Shown here in pieces: positions 14,273 through 28,700 of a DNA stretch of 64,000 nt. Numbering within the stretch: the stretch's first letter is position 1; each line of letters opens with the position of its first letter. This DNA is from Himantopus leucocephalus (Eukaryota; Chordata; Aves; Charadriiformes; Recurvirostridae), in assembly GCA_003993805.1 (NCBI GenBank), contig RSEF01000003.1:35163098-35227097 (forward strand), written 5' to 3'. Under the pieces are notes generated by a model. It saw nothing but the letters and a program-made list of their open reading frames with translations, was not told the origin of the DNA and searched no databases. Made by a program: the position numbers and the translations under genes.

Positions 14273-14448
14273 ATTGAAAAGGTGATGCAAGTTGATCCTG
14301 GCCCAGTCTCAGTGGTAATGAGCCCTCAGTGGACTGTTCTCCTGAAATCACTTTTTTTACTGGATAATATTTGGGTTTGATCACATATTCCTGTGTTTGG
14401 CCATGATGAAGATTCATCATCAGTGTCTGAGACGAAAGGGGTATCATC
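14273..14448 (-). CDS. LTBP1: LTBP1 coding exon 4: linker of the long isoform
   Basis: This 176-base exon encodes the last base of codon 284 (Gln), codons 285-342 and the first base of codon 343. The acceptor is TAAAACAG|GATGATACCC and the donor CAAT|GTGAGT. The peptide begins MIPLSSQTL and contains HHGQTQEYVIKPKYYPVKK and SGEQSTEGSLPLR, then ends DQLASPFQ. It is close to the mammalian LTBP1L segment that ends ...PFQ just before the sequence shared by long and short isoforms. The segment has no cysteine and is probably a flexible linker. The phase-1 donor fits a next exon whose first two bases complete codon 343. That next exon is not in the window, so intron 4 is longer than 14.27 kb. Reading through the donor soon meets an A/G homopolymer containing an N (14196-14223), so the open frame past 14273 is intronic. 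Confidence 0.93.
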
Positions 14449-17400
14449 CTGTTTTAGGAAAAAAAAACACAGAAGAGACAGAATGATGTAAGAATTAATA
14501 AATTAGACTTAAAAACTATTGGTAAAAAGTTAAAGAGAAATTCATTTGTACTCCAAGTTCTCAAAATACAGTTTGGGAAACTTACTAGCCTCCAATTAAG
14601 CACCCGATTTTCCATGCATTTAGCATTCTCATTGTCTTGTCAGCTCAACAAACACCTAACAAATAAAGACTACAGGGATTATATCACTTCCTCTTTGACA
14701 CAGCAAGAGAAGTATCATGGACAGGTCAGAAAACAGGCAGGAACAGTGAAAAGTCCTCCTCAAAATCATCAGTTGGAGCTCAAGTTTGTTAGCACAAGGA
14801 GCTTTTCAGACTGGTCAGAGAAGCAGCAATGCATTTCTTCTCCATTTCTTACAACTGCCATTGCACACCAGGTATGTTAAAAGTAGAACCTAAGTCCAGC
14901 TGACTTTCCCCCTCTGTTCTCAGAAACCCTGTTCGCTTCCCCACCATACCCTTCTAACTATAGAGCAGAGCACTGCTCCTCTTCCCCTTTTTCAGCCTCC
15001 CATCTAATCAGAAGGTCTCTGTTTTGCAGCTCCACGTTCCTTTCCCCATCCACTTTCTCTTTGTCTGCACTATTGAACATCTCTGACAAATGTTCCATAA
15101 CCACATGGCTTTCTTTCACAGCAAAACTATTTCCCCTTCCTGTTAAAACAAGATGATTCCTTCAAGCTCACTGATTCTCTCACTGCCAATCCCAGTTCCT
15201 TACTTGTGCTGTTAGATTCCTCTGTAAGATCTCAGCTTCTCACTGCACAACACATCGCCAACTTTCAACAGAAATTCCCTTCTCCCCTTCTCAGAAAACA
15301 TGGGTTATTTAGCCACCACCAGCAGCAGGAACCATTTCTTTAGTAACAGAAAAACCGGCCTTCACTCTTCCATAGTGTTACCCAGCAATAAACAAGCAAG
15401 GGAGCAAATTGTACAGCTGTTAACCACATGCAATGAAACTTTGAGCAGCTTTGGGGCCCTTGGTTGCAGAGTTCCACTGCGTAACAAACAATAGCACACC
15501 TTCAAGTAATAAACCTACTAATAGCAAGCCTTCAAGAAGTTGTAGCTAACATAGATCACACTGTAGAGATACACATTCCTCAGAAAGTAGTATCAATTAC
15601 TAACCTAATAACAGTGGCTACAAGGACTACATTGTCCTTTGCTCAAATGAAGTCACAAAGAGTGGGATGCTGTAAGCCTCCCTCACTTTCTTCTCAACTA
15701 ATGGTCTGTAATAAGTTCAGTCTGCGAAAGTGGAAAAATGGGAAAGTCACGACATCTGTAACAACCACAGTTCTGCAGGGTAAATAACTGCCCTCTGAGA
15801 ATAAGGCATGGGCCCTATATCAGGGGACAGCTGAGCAGCACTTCCCCACAGTGGTGGGACTGAAAAGTTTAAGCTGAGTGAGAAGTCAGATGATTATTGT
15901 ATTGTTTTCCTTCATGTGGAGCCTGAGCCAGGAGCTATCTCCAAAGCAATGCCTGATTCCTTAGTCATGTTATTTGAGGATGCTTAGTAACTGCTGTAGT
16001 CAATGGATTCATGGTTAGAACAGACAATGGGGTTTTGTCCTACACAGATGCTCTTGTTAACTTGGATCAGTCTGAGAAAAAGTGCATTCATTAAGAGACA
16101 TTCTAGGACTTCCATACAACAGAAACATAACTCCTCAGACTATCTCCCCAAGTCAAATTTTTCTAATACAGTGCTTACACAGTCTCATTGTATTCAGTAA
16201 AAGTCACTTCCCCAGATTACTAGAGAATACTGTACTTTCCGTGTCGTCTTTATGTTTCCTACAAGCAGATCAAGAGAAGCTTCAGGGATGTTGTAGGTCA
16301 GGCTCAGAATTCAACACAATCTGACAAAAAGTATCACCAGGAAGACTTCAACCTGCGACAAAGCTGAAGTCATTGCCTTCAGTACTGCTTACATATGAAT
16401 TTCATTTCGTTAAAGAGTTACTACAATCCTTTCTGTACAACCTGTTTGTTTCTGCAGATCTCGTTTGACACCTGTGTATAAGGACATCCATTTCTGCACC
16501 TGGACATAAGAGGGTCTATACTGAGTTCTTCCCATGTGACATGCAAGGAGGCTGTGACAACAGAGGTCAAAATACTACAGAAGTTGATACTACAGCAATC
16601 TATTAGAAGTTATATATATTTGTTTAATGGTATTATCTTCTTTGATTGGACACAGACAGATGCTGCCATTTAAGTGCCTGTCTGTACCTATAGGTATACA
16701 CAGAAGTACACCAAATGTTTAAGAGTTGCCCAGTATTAGACATCCACTGCTAGTGAGGATGTGAGCTAACTGGCAGCAGGTTTTTGCCAGCCATCTGACC
16801 AGTTTAACTGGTCTTCCTCACCAGAAGTGCAGTTCCAGTAGGAGCTGATATGGTCAAACATCAAAGCATTTATGAGATCCCTCTGATCTGACTGTCCTTT
16901 TGATATTCAAATTCTTCCCAAAATGACCTAGTTCTTAAAGATGTTAGTTCATAGTTGAAAGGATATTGGATAGATGAGATATCACATCTTGCACTAGAAT
17001 CAAAGGTAGTACTAACTACATCATGGGAGCTATATGAGACCAGTCACGTAGCTCTGCTATCAACAGCCTGGGTATAGACACCAGTGAAGGACCTGGGTTT
17101 CTTCTTCCTAGACCAGCAGATAGGGGGTCCTTCAGTGCTGCAGGACTTCTAAATAAGAAGACAGGATTTCTAGTGGGCTCTGCAACACAGTAAGGAGTAA
17201 TTTTTTCTTTGTATTGATCCCTGTGAAAGAAATCTTCAGAACTATCCCTTCTAATTGACCTCAGAAAACAGAAGAGAGCCTGAGCCTCAGAGAGAAGGCA
17301 AACAGTATGTCAGCACTGAAAATTATTAATATGAAAGTACAATGTCACATGGAGACAGGCCTAGTTTGGTAACAAGCATCACCTGAGTCCCTACTAAGCA

Positions 17401-17489
17401 CTTTTGGAAATCATCCTTAACAGCTCTACTACAACGTATTCCCAATGGTCTAAAAAAGCAGTGGTTGTTGCTATGACTGTCAATGCCAG

Positions 17490-17670
17490 CTTGCCAAGCA
17501 ACCCTCCCCTACCAGCCCAGGAATACTACTGCTTCTTCCCTTTCCTGTAGGGTGGCCTCTGCCAAGTTCAGGAGCTCTGCCCGAGTCCCTCACACTGGTC
17601 CTGTCTTTGCGTGGGGGCCCAGGTGCTGCATCCACAGTGACATCACCTGCACCAGGGGCCCCTGGCACAA
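17490..17670. other. GC-rich patch in intron 3
   Basis: This short stretch is much richer in G and C than the surrounding intron. It contains a perfect 14-bp palindrome, CCAGGGGCCCCTGG, at 17652-17665. Overlapping open frames of 75-79 codons exist on both strands but resemble no family I know. It could be an old repeat or a regulatory element. Confidence 0.3.
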
Positions 17671-18079
17671 AGCAAAAGCTAATCCTACTATTATTCTCAG
17701 GTTCATCTAGCTGTCCCAAGGCAAATGGTCCAGGCAGTTTAATCTCTGTCCAGAGTACACTAGGGTAGCAATGTTAGGCACTGAGTGGAGTGTTTTCATC
17801 TATTCCTGGTGTTGGAATATCCAAATTAAAAAATAAGCAGCAGGATAGACTGATTTCTACACAACACTAGTCAAGGTTCAAGGCCACTAGGAATAGCTGG
17901 TGCCATCTTGCTACCACAGCCCACAAGAGGATACTCCAAGTAGGCCACAGACATCCTAAACCTGGTTTTTATAATGTAAAACAAAGAAATGAAAGGCATA
18001 CTCATCAACTCATGGGCACTATACTTAACATTAAGATATTAGAATAGTTAATATTAAGAGATAAGAATATTAAGTTATA

Positions 18080-18133
18080 TTATTAATAGATAAGAACTAT
18101 TAAGAGATAAGAATAGTTCTTATCTATTAATAA
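18080..18133. repeat. Perfect 22-bp inverted repeat with 10-base spacer
   Basis: The left arm at 18080-18101 and the right arm at 18112-18133 are exact reverse complements, separated by AAGAGATAAG. The arms contain ATAGATAAGAACTATT and its complement. The surrounding 18030-18080 repeats the same words (TAAGAGATAAGAATATTAAG), so the palindrome grew out of a locally duplicated AT-rich unit. The transcript of either strand could fold into a 22-bp stem. Confidence 0.9.
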
Positions 18134-21100
18134 CAACCATCACCGCAACTGAAGGGATTTTATTGCTTCCCAGCTTTAGCACGTTGCTTAGTGCATGTTT
18201 GAATGCTGCACAACTCTGTGGAACCCCTGGGCATTGTTGCAATACAAAATAGTCAAGTACTGTTAATGCTCCCTGTAACACTAGTTAAAAAGATGCAATT
18301 GCTAGTTCCAATCTAAGTTTTGCATGAAACAGCCAAGACTACGCAAAATTTTTGCATTACGCATGTCACTAATTTATCTGGTAGTTTGTAATTAAATGGT
18401 CAAAACTGACATTAAGTTAATAAACTTGACAAAAACTTTCCATTGCAGAAGCATACACTAGGCAGACAAACAAACATCTAATTGCATTTTCAAACGAACA
18501 AACAACAATATGATAAATACATATAAGGCTACAACAGCACTGCAGAGGGAGAACAAACATTTGCTGCTAACTATCACGCAAAAGAAAGCTCTCTTGCTTG
18601 ATAAAAGCAAACCAGGAATGCAATGTATCAGAGTAACTCTGGCAAGCAGAAATGAGACCAGTAACTTTTGGCATGAAAAGTACTGTCTAGACTAAATAAG
18701 ACAAGCCTGACTCAGGCTGCTTTCTTCATTTTATTTACTGTAAGTCTGAAGCTCCCATGCTTGGATCCTAGCTAGCAATACTTAAAAAATAAAAATCTAA
18801 ATTGCTAACACAATTGTTTCATACAAACCTACAAATTAATTCCTTCTTCACTACCTCCTCTCAAACTCACAATGAACAGTCAAAAGGAGAAGAAAACTTA
18901 GCATTTTCTAAAATTATGAGATAATAAGGAAAATATGCAGGACAGTTTGAAAGGCATGAAAATAGAACTAAATCCCCCCACCCCGTAAATTATTAAAATT
19001 CAGTTGCTAGTTCAGTCTGACCTTTGCCAGCTGTTTCCTCCTTACACGGCTGCTCTTTTTTTTTTTTTAAAGATACATGAAAAAGTTTAACTTCCCAGCT
19101 GATGATGAACAGATGGAATTTCTTCAAAGCCCTTTACATTATCATACCCAACATTAATCAAGCATGGCCTATTTCACAATGTCCTACCAGTCACAAAAGA
19201 TGAAAGAGAGGAAGCGTTCAAGCTTTTCTTTCTTTTCACTATTGCAAAAATAATGCACAAAATTGATTTTACATACAAAGCTGTATTTTTTAATGCATAA
19301 TTAAATATCTTGTCCCAGACATATAGTGCAAACATCGCAAAACAAACACTGAGACCTACCTACTCTAGAATAACTAGGGTTGCATTAGTATTTTCATTAT
19401 AAACTTGCCTTGATTTTGTATCTTTGTGATACATTTTTTTCCAGGCAAAAATTTGCAAAGATCATGGTTTGGATATGAGTGATTTGTTTTCAAAGAATAC
19501 CTTCAAGTTATTAATTTTTACTTTTTTTACCCCTTTAAAAGATTGAGATGTTATTCATACCATAGACGAGATCTTATTTGATCATAATCAACTTGATTTG
19601 ATTTGTAAAGGAATTAATACCATAAATCTTTATTAAGATATTTAATCTGCACAAAGATAAAAAAGGTAAACAAGGAATCAAAATTGTTTATAAAGTTTCC
19701 CACAGAAATTGAAAACATTAACTGTTATCCACAACTACCAGTCTTGCCCAACTTAAATGTAATTACTGTGGTAAAATCCTCGTTGAAGACACTTTCAGGG
19801 ATTATCTGCTCTTAAGTTTTTGCTAATAAAGTTAACCGTGTATTTGCATACTCAACTGAATTGCTTATTGGTTAGAATCCTTTTGCCAGCATAAGCTCCT
19901 GCAATAGCTGAACTAAAGCTCTGTAAGACAAAAGCGTTTTCAAACTAAGCATAACTATAACTCCATTGATTCATTCCATCTTCTGCATACAACACAATAA
20001 ACTGAAGTGTGTACATTTATGAACGTTCTTCCAGGTTTCTAAAGAGAAGAGGTACACTAAGTTTTCCTGAATCATGAGCAATGATTAATTTCCTAGATGG
20101 CAAAAAGCAGTAAAAGGTCTTACAGCAAAAGAAATGTATCTGTTGGTTGAATATTCAGATAGAGAGCAAAAATACAGATGCTCAGTCAGCCACACAACTT
20201 GATGGAAGCTACAGTTCCTGCAAGTTATGCAATAGCAGACAAGTATTTCTCATATAACAGGGCAATTAAAGACTAAATTTGAAGAATACTCCTTCTGAAA
20301 AGGAATTAAATTATATAAATGGTAATTCTATCAGTCAGAAAAATGAAAGCTTGCCAACTAGATCTTTTCATTAGAATGAGCACAGAAAGTTTGTTCTACC
20401 CCTCTCCCAAAGTGCCATCAAGATACAACCAACACAAATCTAAATCTTTTTAAAGTCTTAACTATCCTCAAAGTAAACTAACACTTAAGGAAACAGTATG
20501 CATGAAGACTAGAGAAATCCAATACGAGACAACTATGAACAAGAAACAGATAGAACTTTGCAGTCTCACAGTAACAGCAACTTACAAATTTCCCTTTTCA
20601 CCATTCACCAGATGAACAGCTAGAAGCTACAAATGATTCATTATCTTATGCGTACCTTCACCAACACTTAACCAGTGAAACTCTTCACGAATCCAGATGA
20701 ATTAATTTAATATGCAGATTGTTTTGTACAGGCTCTCAGACATACACATACCTTCAAATTGTCAGGCACTTCTTACTAGCAAAGTTCAAGGAAGCAAACA
20801 AAAAAAACCACCCTAACCCACCAACCCTGAAACAAAAAACCTAGATGCGTTGCTGACTTGTTCTTGTTGACCTACTTTTGTTGATTTTTTTTTGGTTCTT
20901 GTTTTGTTTTTACCAGGACACTATGTTTGATAATACTACATTCACTGAAGGTACTTCATCAGTGTCTTTTGGAAATCAGGGAAGGTATCAAACTCACTGA
21001 TAATTCAGCTTTTAAAAGAGTGGCTGCCAAGGTCACAAATATGTGCATTAAAAATTTGACCTTCAGGCATTCATTATGTTGCAACTGTGTGTCAAGATGA

Positions 21101-24100
21101 AACTCACTAGATAATGGCAAGCTTACTTAAGCAGAGCAAGTACAATACATAATCTTTAGTAAAATTAACATACTATATCCCTTCCCTGTTTCACATTACT
21201 TTTTGTACAGAAAAATCACTTTTGTTTTCATCGGTCTAGTGGCATGTTACTGAATATCTTATGATAGCTATGTTACCGTATCTTACACTGATACTGTACA
21301 ATAAAAAAATTACTCTGAGAAAGACTCATTAACTAGTGATAATTTCTAGTCTGTCCACCAATCAGACAGACTTTGGTATTAGAAAAGTATGCTGAAATGA
21401 CAACTAAAAATAGAAACGTAAACTCCCACGACTGATGTTATACAATGAAGGCAAATGAGTGCAGCTGCTGCAAAGCAAAACCATGCATCACTAATCTACT
21501 CAAATTCTTGGGCATGTTAAGCAAAACAGCAGACAAAGAGCCCAGTTGGTTGATATAATTTATTTGAAATTTGAAAGACTTTGAAGACTTATCTTACAAG
21601 AGACTACTAAGAAACCCTAAATTATAAAAGTGTTGCAAGCTTAAAATGGGGAAAGATATGGAACAGAACAGATACACTTTTTTTTCTTGGACCTATCCTT
21701 TTGAAGTCCACCAACACATGGCTTGGTAATACCTCACTTCTGTTAAAGAAGTAACTTAGAATTATATGAAATTCTGCCACAGTAATTCAGAAAACCCTCA
21801 AATCTAATTTGGTCTTCAAGACTAGCAAGCATATATTTACACAACATAAATTCATTCTGAGAATACACTTATGGCCTTGTCTGAATTAAGCAGAAGTCTG
21901 TAATTTAGGAATCTAATAACTAAATAAAAGTAAGTATGCCAGTAAAGAACCTAAAACCTTGGTCTGCCTTTGAGATTCTGGCAGGTTAAGTCATGATTAT
22001 AAAAAAATAATGCAATGAGCAAGTAACTACACCATCAAGTTTTTGTGTAGATGCAAATGGATTAGCAAAAATGTTTTGTCACTACAGCTTGTTGTGTCTG
22101 GGAAGTGTTTTTATGACCTTGCTGGTGTAAGCAGAGCTTCTCAGAAGGGGTCAGAAAAAGGGAATACATCATAGGTTTATAACCTGTTTATAAATTAGAC
22201 TTATGTACAAATAGGAAAAGGCATAAAAAAGATAAGACAATTACTAGTGGCTAGCCAGGAAGACAGAAGGACTCAGTACCTGGACTGCAGATGAAATCAA
22301 GCACTGATGAACATGGCAATGTGCATCAGAAGCAACCAGAACTTGTCTCACACATTACTGATGTCTACACTGACTGCAGCCAACCAACCAAGAGACTCTA
22401 GCATCAACCTGGTGAAAGCTTCCAGCATACAAAATTGGATTAAAAGATAAAACTCAAAGCATTACTGAGTGTAAAGAGCTGAGGGAAAATAACAAGGAAG
22501 GCATTTAAAGGCACTGATACCCACAAAGCTAAAAGAGAGTCCATGAAGTCCCCAGGCAGGGAAAAGCCAGACTCTGTCTGGTTCCAGAGAAAATTCTTTA
22601 GGGATTGTACGACAGAAAGATACAAAATAACCCTTAATTCAAAATGAAATACAATAAATGCTAGACTAAAGAGGAAATAGTTTTTCCATATACTGCAGAA
22701 TCAGTTTATGGAAAGAACTATCACAAGATATTATGGATCACAATTGCTTCCAAGGATGCCAGTGTAAATGGATGATAAGCACATCTCAAATTCAATTATG
22801 AGATCACAGAAAAAAAATAATGAAATCCCTGTGCTTAAGGATATCAGTTTCCTACATAATAAACAATGTAAACAAACCTTAATTTTCTCCTCTCGAGGAA
22901 GTGCCAACAAGCGTGCAAGTCAGAGCACTTTATCCCTCTGTAATACACACTGATTTCATACATAAGCAACAACTAGAAGATGTAGTATGATACTGACTTC
23001 ATCCAGGTATTATACACCAAAAGTGCCACGTGCTCATTATATGAGACTAAACTATGTCTTCATGCGTTTGAACGGGGAGATGTAACCATCTTAATCATAT
23101 TTACTGAAGGCTTCTAAATTTACTTGGCAAGAAGTGTAAAATGCATAGTACTTCATAACAGGAAAGCCCAGAAAATTTCAAGATTAAATCCAGATTCCAC
23201 CTTCAGTACATGTATTTCTCAGCAGAAGCTCTTTTTGGTATACTAAATCAGCAGCAAGAAGCTCTGACAGACTGTACTGGCTAGAGAATACTCTCCCTGA
23301 AACACCCCAGGGACTGCTCTTACTAAATTATGCCACAGAATTTAGCAATCCTGAAGACGGACAGTCAGAGGAAAAAAGCAAAACCAAAAAGTTTATCCAA
23401 GTTGTCCTCTACAGTGGCCACCTAAATTCAAGTGATGCAACAACAGCATGCTCCTCGCCACATCTGGGAAGTCTCAAGTGATGCAAGACAAAAACAGAAG
23501 TACATGTTGTGCTGTACCCCTGCTGGTGAAAAGATAAGTGGTGAAAAGTTTTGGAGGTAGAAATAATATTCATATTAGGTCAAGAACACTTTTAACGTCT
23601 AAACTTTCAAATGTACAACTTCTTTCTTAGCTGAACTAGATAAATAACTCCTGTGATCTATTTTTTTCATACCACAAAATTGAGTAATAATGATTATCCT
23701 TTGTTTTAAGTCATCACAAAAATGGACTGTTTCCATTTGCAGGCAGAACCAGGGAAAAGGGGGACAACAGCAAGCAGTTACACTTACCAGGAGTCAAACT
23801 TTGGGGGTCAGGAGCCTCCAAAGCCTTGTGACATACATCTACAAATAGTTTGAACATAACATCACACAAAAACCATTTTCTAATTAATTAAGGTAGTAAA
23901 GTCATGCAGGATCAGAGGACAGCAATTTCCAACAGTTATTAGTGAATTTCAGTTGTTTCTTGAAATTCAGCCATATAACTTTTTTTCATTAAAACTGCAT
24001 ACATACAATGCAGTACAACTATATTTTCATCATCATGGATTTTCAGATAAATAACATTCAGGGAAATTTTGTGTTTGTGCCTACACAGTATAATGTCTTA

Positions 24101-25688
24101 AAAAGATAAATAGAACGTAGCTCTAATCCTGTTTGTGTTCATACAAGATCCCCGATGTAAAAAAAGTCACTTCAGCAGAGCTAAAAACTGACTAAAGCTA
24201 ACAGAACTAATAAAGCATTTATTCACTGTCAGGACCTGGGAAATTCCTCTCTGCAGAAAGAACCTTAGCAAAGAACTTCGACAACAGATCAACAAAAATC
24301 AACACACTTCATTTATACATCTATTAGAGTTACCATAAAAAATAATGAAACCCCACCAAAACACTATGTATCAGCTCATTTAATAATGGAGAACAGATAG
24401 AGGCGATTTTACCTACACGACTAATTGCTTTAAGGCTTAACAAGAACAGCACTTTAGGAGGGTTTCCATTGCCTTAGCATCCCAGAATCAGGAGGCACAA
24501 TATATACCTTTTAACTTCAGACATTAAAGAAAGAAAAAATAAGTTTAGTACATCAACACTAACTCTTGGCATATATATAGATCACTACAACATTTCATAC
24601 AGCAAGTTAATCTAAGAACAGCACACAAAGAATCTAGATTTAAAAGTAGGCTTTTTCTCATTTACTTAACTCAACCCTACTAGAAGACTGGTTGCTTGAA
24701 AACTGAGTGTTGAAATAATCTTTCAGAAAGCACACCCAGATAATATAAAGACAGTAATATTTTTGTCTGAGAAAGGTTCATGATTTTCAGCAAAAATTAC
24801 AGGGCTAAAGGTGAGCATAGATTTCAACTGAACAGTGACTCATCATTCCACTGCTAATGAGCCCAACAAATACTATAATTATTATAATAATGCATGGTTG
24901 TTATTTCTAAAATAATTAAGTAGAAGGTAAGCTTATCTAGCTCACCAAGGTCAATGATGAAAGCTAAACTGAAGTCTCAATTTTACTAGTGATCTTGCTG
25001 TACTGAGCAATACAGTTTACTCCACAGAGAAGTGAGCATAAAAAGGTTAGAATAGGCACACATTTTTTCTCCTCTCCACTTCTGTATCTGTAAAACAATG
25101 ATCTACATCACAATCTAGTAAGATGCTGCAAAGTATTTAACAGTGAAAGGTTTTAAGGTTGTACAGTGCTCGGTACACGTGCAAAAGAATACCGAAACAG
25201 TTAAACGGTTTTTAATACAATCCGTTTCCCCAGACACTAGCATAAAATCCTGATTCCACTGAAGTCAATGGCAGAACTCTCATTTATTTCATTGCTGACT
25301 GTCATTTCATCCCAGGACTTCGTTACTTGTCAAACACAGCTTTGCACCTTTGGACTTAAAACCCACAGATGCTACATTCAGCAGCCTTTACCCTGCCTTT
25401 GAATGCTAAAGTAGAGATTCCTCTTGGTTCCTGAAACCCACATTTGTCACCCTGGAAGGCCCTGAAATGCAAACAAACTTAAAGAACACTGTATCCCTGA
25501 CTTCAGCCCATAATCAACACAAGGGTAAAGTACGTGAAAGCAATTTAATTCCTTATTATAAAAATAAGTCCAACTACAGTTCAATTCAGCTTGCAAGAAA
25601 CTAGCTATGAAGAATTTCTGACATACGGCTGAACCAACAATGTCTGGAAGAACTCGGATCTCCTATTCCAAACCACTTTGCCTACTTT

Positions 25689-25723
25689 AAAAAAAAAAAA
25701 AAAAAAAAAAAAAANNNNNNNNN
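25689..25723. other. Poly-A tract with 9-N gap
   Basis: A run of about 26 A residues ends in Ns at 25715-25723, followed by AAAAAGAAATAC. The tract length is unresolved. Confidence 0.85.
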
Positions 25724-28700
25724 AAAAAGAAATACTGTGACCAAAAGCCCAGACTGCATTCCAGAGGTCTAGGAATAGCTTGTTTTCCTATTTGCAGTAG
25801 GTAAATTTGAAGTCTGTGAGGCATTCCTCTGGTTTTTAAGGATGTCTCCGATTTCTCCTCAAAAATTCACTTTGCTTCTTACTCTACATGTAAAATTTTG
25901 CTTTCCCTAGAACTACAAGCTTTGTTATAAGAAATATTTTTCAGAGTGAATCTTGAGGAAATGCAGTTGCTATACATGTCTTCTTTCTTATACTGTCCCA
26001 GTCCTTGGTTTTGGTTCACAGATTTTCGTATAATATATTACAGATATGATGTAACTCACTGAAGTTTGTGACTTACAGGTTTGTGTTACACACAGGCATA
26101 ATAGTAAACCACATTTCACAGTACTTAATTTTTTTTTCCCCGTTGCATAAGGGATTCCTTTTAAACATAAGCTGAATACTGTCATTCCAATGAGTCTAAA
26201 CTATAAAAAGGACAGGTTACAAGGTGTTTGAAATTACATCCTTAGAGCTCAGTTTAGAAGCTTCTCCTCACATTCTTTTGATTTGCGTGCTTCGTTATTG
26301 AATGTCTGCTCCAGTTCTTTGTCTTTCCTCATTAATGACTTCAAAGAAATACATGCTTGAACTCCTAAAGATATTAGACTAATTTAAATTATCTTAAAAC
26401 ACCCAGCGACTGCTCAGCAAACCAGAAAAAGCAGACTATGCTTCTGGAAATAACATACTATCTAGTTAGTGAACTGCACACACAATCAATTAAAAAATAA
26501 ACACATCAAATTAAAGAATACCATCAATACATATACATATAATTTGAGTCGGTTAAAGTTGCTAAAGCACCACGACGGTAACCTAGAAACATAAGAATAC
26601 ATTAAAAAAAAACCTCCTACAAGTACCTTTTTTTAGAAATTGTTTTTGAACAGAAGGTTTTCATGGCATACTATTTATGCTATTTCCTCAGGGAGGGGGC
26701 GGGAAATAAAAGCCTTCCTCACCTTCCACAATGAAACAATTCAGATGGGCAATTTAAATCTACGAACTCATTAGTTCATGGTATCATTTTAACTAGCATC
26801 TGCTATATCTATGTTTGTTAACTTAATGAAAACCAAAAATCTAAATGCAGCATTTCCCTCTACAGTGATGAGTCCTATTATAGGATTTTTGAAAATTAAA
26901 ACAAGATTTCAATTTTTCAAAGAATTATATACAGAACTGAAAAACCATCTTTAATGTAGCTATATTTTGAGCTGAAAAAAAAAGACAAAAATATTCTGCT
27001 ACTAAACAGGTATCTTAATTTAAAAAATATCAAAATTTGTATTTTCAAATCAGATGAGTGACAGCGACAACTTACAGCCAAAACCAACACAAAACTGATT
27101 GTTCACAGTACTTCCATAGGCTAACACATGTTGAATCACAAACCAGATCAAACAACCTTATACACATACTAACACATACACAACCGGCAAACAAAATCTA
27201 CTGAGACAATTTGTCATGGTAGGAATATAAGCAAAATAACTCTGTACCATCTCAGGATAACTGATAAAAGCCTGTAAAACATCCTGTTCTGTGGTGCCAC
27301 CTGGTTTGTGAATTACACATCCTAGCAACCTGGAAGAACTTGTTCCACTGAACTTTTGGAAACTGGCATTCCTGCCATACAGACCTTTTTGAGGCTTGTG
27401 TTTAGCCCCACATCCAAACAGCCTGCAGAAACTCTGCAGTCCTTGGTTCTCCAGGAAGCAAATGGACCTCTACCTTAGTAAAGCAACAAGGATTTCAGAA
27501 AGCTGTGGATACTACTGTGAAACCAACAACATTGCACTTTTCCAAGTCACTTCACTACTTTGAATCGTGATGATGCTGAGCACATTCTTCCTGTTTGCAG
27601 CACTTAAACGTTCCTGTAATTGCCTGGTATTTCTCAACACTTTGAGTCCTTTGGCAGGACTCACTGCTCAGTGCTATTTTTAGAAGCTCCAGCAACAAAT
27701 ACCATAGGTACCTAACCTTGCACACCATTTAATGATGAAAAGGCATAGCTGTTTGGAACCCCTGGGCTTAACACACTACTTTTGAACGCAGAGTGAAAGA
27801 TGGAACAGCCACTGCTCATCTCCAGTTCTTTAAACGCTACTTTGGGCTTAGCTCGTTCAAATAACTCTGTCCTCTCTTGTCAGATCCAGGTTTATAGGTA
27901 TACCTGATCACATAAAATGTGAGCAATGAGCAAATACTGTAAGTTGCACTACGCTCACCCACAGACAACAGGTTTGGGTGATGAAGGCCTTGGTTCTGCC
28001 CTTTCAACTAACTAGAGGATACAGAAGTCCTGCAATCTCTCCTTGGTACTTGCTGGCCAGGCAGCCTGCCATCTTGAGGTCAGTTCCTGTTCTTCTGTGG
28101 GAAATGGCCGAATCATCCACAGGTGCTTTCTAAATCTGCAGCCTGCCTTCCAGGGGAGATACATAAAGTTGTATTGGTGTAACACTCCACTTCCTTTCTG
28201 TAACGATCAGCAATGGGGAGATAGCATGAGTGTCCTACCCACAGAGATGGTTTGCCCAAGTTCCCCTGCTCGGGAGGATGCTAGATCACTGTACTGATAC
28301 TATTAGCAGGCAGATGATGATCCTCTGCTGCCATTAACTTCACAACTGAACAAACTGGGAGGGGAATGTGACAAGGTTGGGAGAAAAAAAAAAGAAAAAA
28401 AAAAGAAAAGAGCTCCCACACAGGAGCCACAGTATGCCTATGTTATTGGGCCTAGGATGGTCATGAGCTGAACTGATTGGCAGGCCTTTTATAATCCTTA
28501 CAGCCTGCTGCTGCGTAGCTTATAAGGAGCTTTTGCTCATAAACAGACTTCTGCATAGATGGAGATAGAAACTGCTTTAGTAGAGAGGCTTGTTTTCACA
28601 ATTAAAACAATATAGTTACCTCAAAATCATTTCTTCTGTGCATACTTGTTCTTAAAGAGCAGCTTTCTTCCAGTTCAGCTTAACTCTTGATGCAGCATAA

